Below, piece by piece: positions 60,612 through 64,000 of a stretch of 64,000 nucleotides of DNA. The notes below the pieces were generated by a model. That model worked only from the letters and a program-made list of their open reading frames with translations, searched no databases and was not told where the DNA came from. Where the stretch lies: assembly GCA_003024785.1 (NCBI GenBank), contig PUQB01000064.1, forward strand, positions 310,001-374,000. Direction: 5' to 3'. Origin of the DNA: Selaginella tamariscina. Taxonomy: Eukaryota > Streptophyta > Lycopodiopsida > Selaginellales > Selaginellaceae. The position numbers and the translations under genes are program-made. Position 1 is the first letter of the stretch. Each line of letters starts with the position of its first letter.

Positions 60612-62313
60612 CTAATTCCCTGCATTTCCTGTAGCACCGGCGGCAGCGCCAGCTCCAGAAGAATCTGGAACTCTGGCAGTTCGACGATTCAAGTACCTGA
60701 TCACAGCATCCTCCACCCTGCAAACATATATGCACACATTTTGTCAAAAACTATTCATAAACACCAACATTCAAGTGAGAGTGAACATACCATGGTTGGC
60801 AGTAGAAATCGGAGCGCCTCTCTTTCTCAGCATTCCTACTGGGATGGCCGTTGATTATCTTGAGATCCCGGCTCTGCGAAGCAATCAAGCCGTTGATGAA
60901 ATCTACGGGCGAGTGACTGAACCCGAGGAAGAAAGCCCGTCTCTTACGATGCTCATTAATCTTCCGTATAGCACCACATATAAGCTCGTCATACGCATCG
61001 ATGTCACGGTGCCTCTCCATGTTGGCCAGAAAAGCAGCCATATCCTTCTGTAAAGGGGTGGTCACATCTACCATGATATCGTAGCAAGCGCTGCCAGCAG
61101 GATTCTTCCCGGACAGCTTTATCTGGTGCTCAAGCTGAATCGGCTGTGGTGCTGACAAATGCGGTTGCAACTTGTGAGAGATCGACGTGAACTTGATCTG
61201 CTGCTCTCCCAGAATCCGCTGAAGCGGAGGATCACAGTTTATAACGGTTGGGTCCGACGGGTTCATCAGCTTCTTCCCTTTTATATAATGCCAGAATGCA
61301 GCTATAATCCGAGCCCTGGTCTCGACTTCCACGCCCAGGAGCTCGGCAAGCGGAGGTGAGAGCTTGAATCTGTCGGGCGTATACTTAAGCTCCAGCCGTA
61401 TTGTTGCCTTCAGCTCCTTGTCACCCTTCCGCTTTATCTCGAACCCCTCCACAGTGCTGTTCATGCTATTGTTGCCAGTGTTGCTCCTCGATGCATCCCA
61501 CACGATCGTTGCATTCTCTGGATACAGCATCGGATCCAGCTGAACTGTGATACGCTTGAAGAACGACGAGAACTTCGGGAATGGTAAGCTCCTAGCTGCT
61601 GCACTATCTGTTTCTCCGTCGTCACCGAGTATCCTGCCCATGATACGGAGAGTCCACGAAGGTGGTTCACCTGGGTTGTAGCCCATGTGCGGGTCGTGGT
61701 TGTTTACCTGATTTGCATACGTGTTGAAGACATACATCCTCAGTGTGCGTTGATACCGAGGTGGGTTCTGCACAGCCTCTTGAATCTCCAGCTTCTTTCG
61801 TGCCAGTGCAGCATCAACGCGAGCTTCAAATTCTAGCAGCTGAGAATAGAGTGCGGATTCGGGCAGCAATGCTTCCACCCTGTCGGGTATGCTCTTGTCC
61901 GACAGTTTCCTCTTCTTGCGCTTGGCAGCCGGAGCTGCATCACCCATCTTAACCCCGAGGTTCATCATATTCATGTTCATGTTCCCACCCCTTGCCGCTG
62001 CAGCCGCCGCTGCCATCTGCTGCATCTGAATATGTTGGATTTGAGCCGACGTCAATGGCTGGGGTCTCATCATCGCAGCCGCATTCATCTGCATTCCAGC
62101 CCGCTTGAGCTGCTGCTGGAGTGGATTGTTGCCGGACAGTTGCATTCCATTTCTTGCTGCCGCAGCGGCAGCGGCCATTTGCAGTTGAAGATGATGGCTT
62201 GGATTTTGGTGTTGCTGCTGCTGTTGCTGCTGCAACAAAGCTACTGCTGCTGCTGCAGTCGAAGATTGAGGCGTAGCAGATTGTGCCATACCTGGAGCGG
62301 ATTGCTGCGCCAT
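60612..62313 (-). CDS. SWI/SNF subunit SWP73/BAF60 (SWIB domain protein)
   Basis: Exons 62313-60791 and 60717-60612 join in phase 2 (TG|G, Trp), giving 542 residues, as in plant SWP73 proteins (about 530). ATG 62313 (MAQQSAPGMAQ) is chosen; nothing upstream in frame is a better start. The N-terminus is low-complexity with Ala and Gln runs (a Q7 run at about 28-34). A KRKKRK nuclear signal lies at 131-136. The conserved core follows with PDRVEALLPES and YNPGEPPSWTLRIMGRIL. A SWIB domain is at about 314-388 (FKLSPPLAELLGVEVETRAR..., MNPSDPTVINCDPPLQRIL). By family it is a core subunit of the BAF-type SWI/SNF remodelling complex in the nucleus, linking it to transcription factors. The reading frame is intact. 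Confidence 0.93.
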
Positions 62314-62399
62314 TGTCGCACACGCCCTAGACAACCCTAAGGGCGGAATTAGGGTTCTTCATTTTGCTCTGTTTTAACCTTAGCGCCCTTAATGTGTTC

Positions 62400-63349
62400 A
62401 ACAACGACCAAGTTCGTATGTCCGCAAGTCTAATTTAAGCATTGTGGATCTGTAATACCTGAAGAAATGAGGTTTCTGAATGGTGCAGATGTCAAGGATC
62501 GCACTGTTCAAAAATTTCTAATTGCACTAAAATATAATTAACTTTGTATATATATGCATACGTTATGTATAATAACATTCTTCTAAATCACACTTACATG
62601 TGACATGATATATTATATGGTATCTCTCATACGTGAGTATATCATACATATACTGAGGTGACAGTGGTTCTGTGTATAAAATAAAAAACTAATAAAGTAA
62701 ATACTTATGCGTGTTTGTGTGTGTGTGTGTGTTTTATCTGAAATCTATTTTGTGTGATTATTATAATTAGAGCAAGTACACTTGGTACTTGGATCGGATT
62801 TTATATGCTTTCTTAATTACAATAACCGCACACAAACATATATATACACACACATTTACTTAATTACTTTTTTTAAAATTTTATACACAGAAGACTACCA
62901 TTCATTGCCTCTGGTGCAATAAGGGCTGCAGTAGTTCGTGTATACCATATAATTCCGGTTCACACCGCCATTTGCTGTTTGTTTCATAGCAATCTTCAGA
63001 TAACTTACATGCGTCAATGTTGAGTGGATGATGATCCATCCCCGATATTTACACAAGCATGTACATGTATAATTTTTATACTAAAGGTATCTTCATAATT
63101 TAATTTTTTGTTAATAATTAATAAGGCAAACATTCGATAGGATCTGGGGCAGCTCTGTAAATAATATAGGTTGCCATATCGCAGCATACAAGCGAACATT
63201 GATGCGTGTAAGTTCTATGAAACAAACAAGTGACTGTGAAACCGGAATTATGTGGTATACACGAACTACTGCAACCCCACTTGTGGATTGCGCTTTAAAC
63301 GGTTCAGGTTTGTTTAACTGCTTCATCTAGTCTAATGAAGTAAGTGTGT
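62400..63349. other. Intergenic with a ~90-bp inverted repeat
   Basis: AT-rich spacer with TG/CA runs. Two inverted segments, 62929-63022 and 63194-63275, share GTAGTTCGTGTATACCA and TAATTCCGGTT blocks. No gene is seen. Confidence 0.55.
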
Positions 63350-63951
63350 TCACCAGCGAAATAAACTAATAAAAGATAGTATACTGTAACTACTTCCACA
63401 ACAAGAAGCTCGGAAAGCGGGACTGCACAATGGACAAGAGGGTTGCTTGTTAGACCTGAGCAGCATATCCTCCTTACCCGGAACATTCCCTGCACTCAAC
63501 CTCAACGCAGCATCAAACAGCTGCCCTCTCAACAGCTGCGACAATATTACTCCCTTTGCCGCCACACACTCCTTGTACAGCGGAACGTACGCTATTATCA
63601 CCTGAGCAAACACCACAGTATGAGTGAGTGTGTGATATAGAAATGTAGGCACGTAGAGAATGCACTTATCCTACTTTACACATCCAATGAGCATATAAAT
63701 CAACACAAACAGCACTGGAATGGGCATATACACGTATGACACACATGCGCACAACCTGTAGCTGAAGAGGCAACTCGTCAATACGAAGAGAAGACTTCCC
63801 CCTCCTTAGAACTCTCATCACATTCAAGTGGTGCTCTTCACCAATCATACGACCCCTTGCAAAGGCTGCTTCTGACCATTGCTCTCTCAAAAAGTTCCGT
63901 AGCTCCGGTGTTATTGCCTCGTCTTCCGACTTTGATATTGTATCTGCAAGC
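63350..63951 (-). CDS. 3' end of an unrecognised gene (partial)
   Basis: Two probable exons on the minus strand. The upstream one (63951-63756) follows TTTTACAG and encodes RLADTISKSEDEAITPELRN..., RGRMIGEEHHLNVMRVLRRG, SLRIDELPLQLQ. The terminal one (63601-63350) follows GCTCAG and encodes VIIAYVPLYKECVAAKGVIL, SQLLRGQLFDAALRLSAGNV. They join in phase 0 and end at 63350. The gene continues off the right edge. The helical, charged sequence suggests a real protein, but I cannot name its family. An acceptor just before the first exon and the absence of an ATG show it is internal. Confidence 0.55.
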
Positions 63952-64000
63952 CTGTAAAACATGTAAACTCAATATGACTCAACCTAAATGTGTAACTTAT

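Overview
The window is nuclear DNA from a land plant. It carries interrupted plant genes with GT-AG introns: a CCCH/KH RNA-binding protein, a type III polyketide synthase of the anther-specific chalcone-synthase-like (ASCL) type, a LEA_4 protein and a SWP73/BAF60 chromatin subunit. It also carries plant Ty3/gypsy chromoviruses with tRNA-Met primer sites, AT-rich spacers and many GT/GA/TA microsatellites. A bryophyte, lycophyte or other non-seed plant is possible, but the sequence alone does not settle the lineage.

Layout. 1-7.6 kb is a gene island: the CCCH/KH gene (+, 1365-2478), the ASCL gene (+, 3662-5153) and an ER-type LEA gene (-, 7317-5358) with ABRE-like boxes upstream. 7.6-60 kb is a nested transposon block. 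It contains (a) four copies of a large non-coding LTR element (LARD-like): one full copy with CATTG target duplications at 8857-16133, one solo LTR at 20064-21759, one split degenerate copy at 16727-34142, and one inverted copy at 35748-42877; (b) chromovirus copies at 17100-26393 (+, rearranged, itself carrying two nested solo LTRs), 45864-51989 (-) and 58450-59224 (+, fragment); (c) a second gypsy family at 29644-33886 (-) with an intact 862-codon pol frame; (d) a small TIR element (45513-52066) that hosts one chromovirus; (e) pieces of an unidentified multi-copy protein family on both sides of an insertion; and (f) a nearly 4-kb foldback element at 53465-57447 whose arms hold about 30 copies of a short GGCGGGATTAATCCCGCC-type palindrome. 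60.6-64 kb returns to genes: SWP73/BAF60 (-, 62313-60612) and the 3' end of an unrecognised gene (-, 63951-63350).

Target duplications give the order of insertion. A chromovirus entered a LARD LTR (CATGA). A LARD LTR (GCCTG) and an inverted chromovirus LTR (AGTAC) later entered that chromovirus. The second gypsy family entered the same LARD's interior (CTAAA). Another chromovirus entered a TIR element (AAGGT). Two of the four host genes (CCCH/KH and LEA) show single-base reading-frame breaks. These may be real decay or residual indel errors in the assembly, which also has an 89-base N gap at 15821. The least expected object is the palindrome-packed foldback element.
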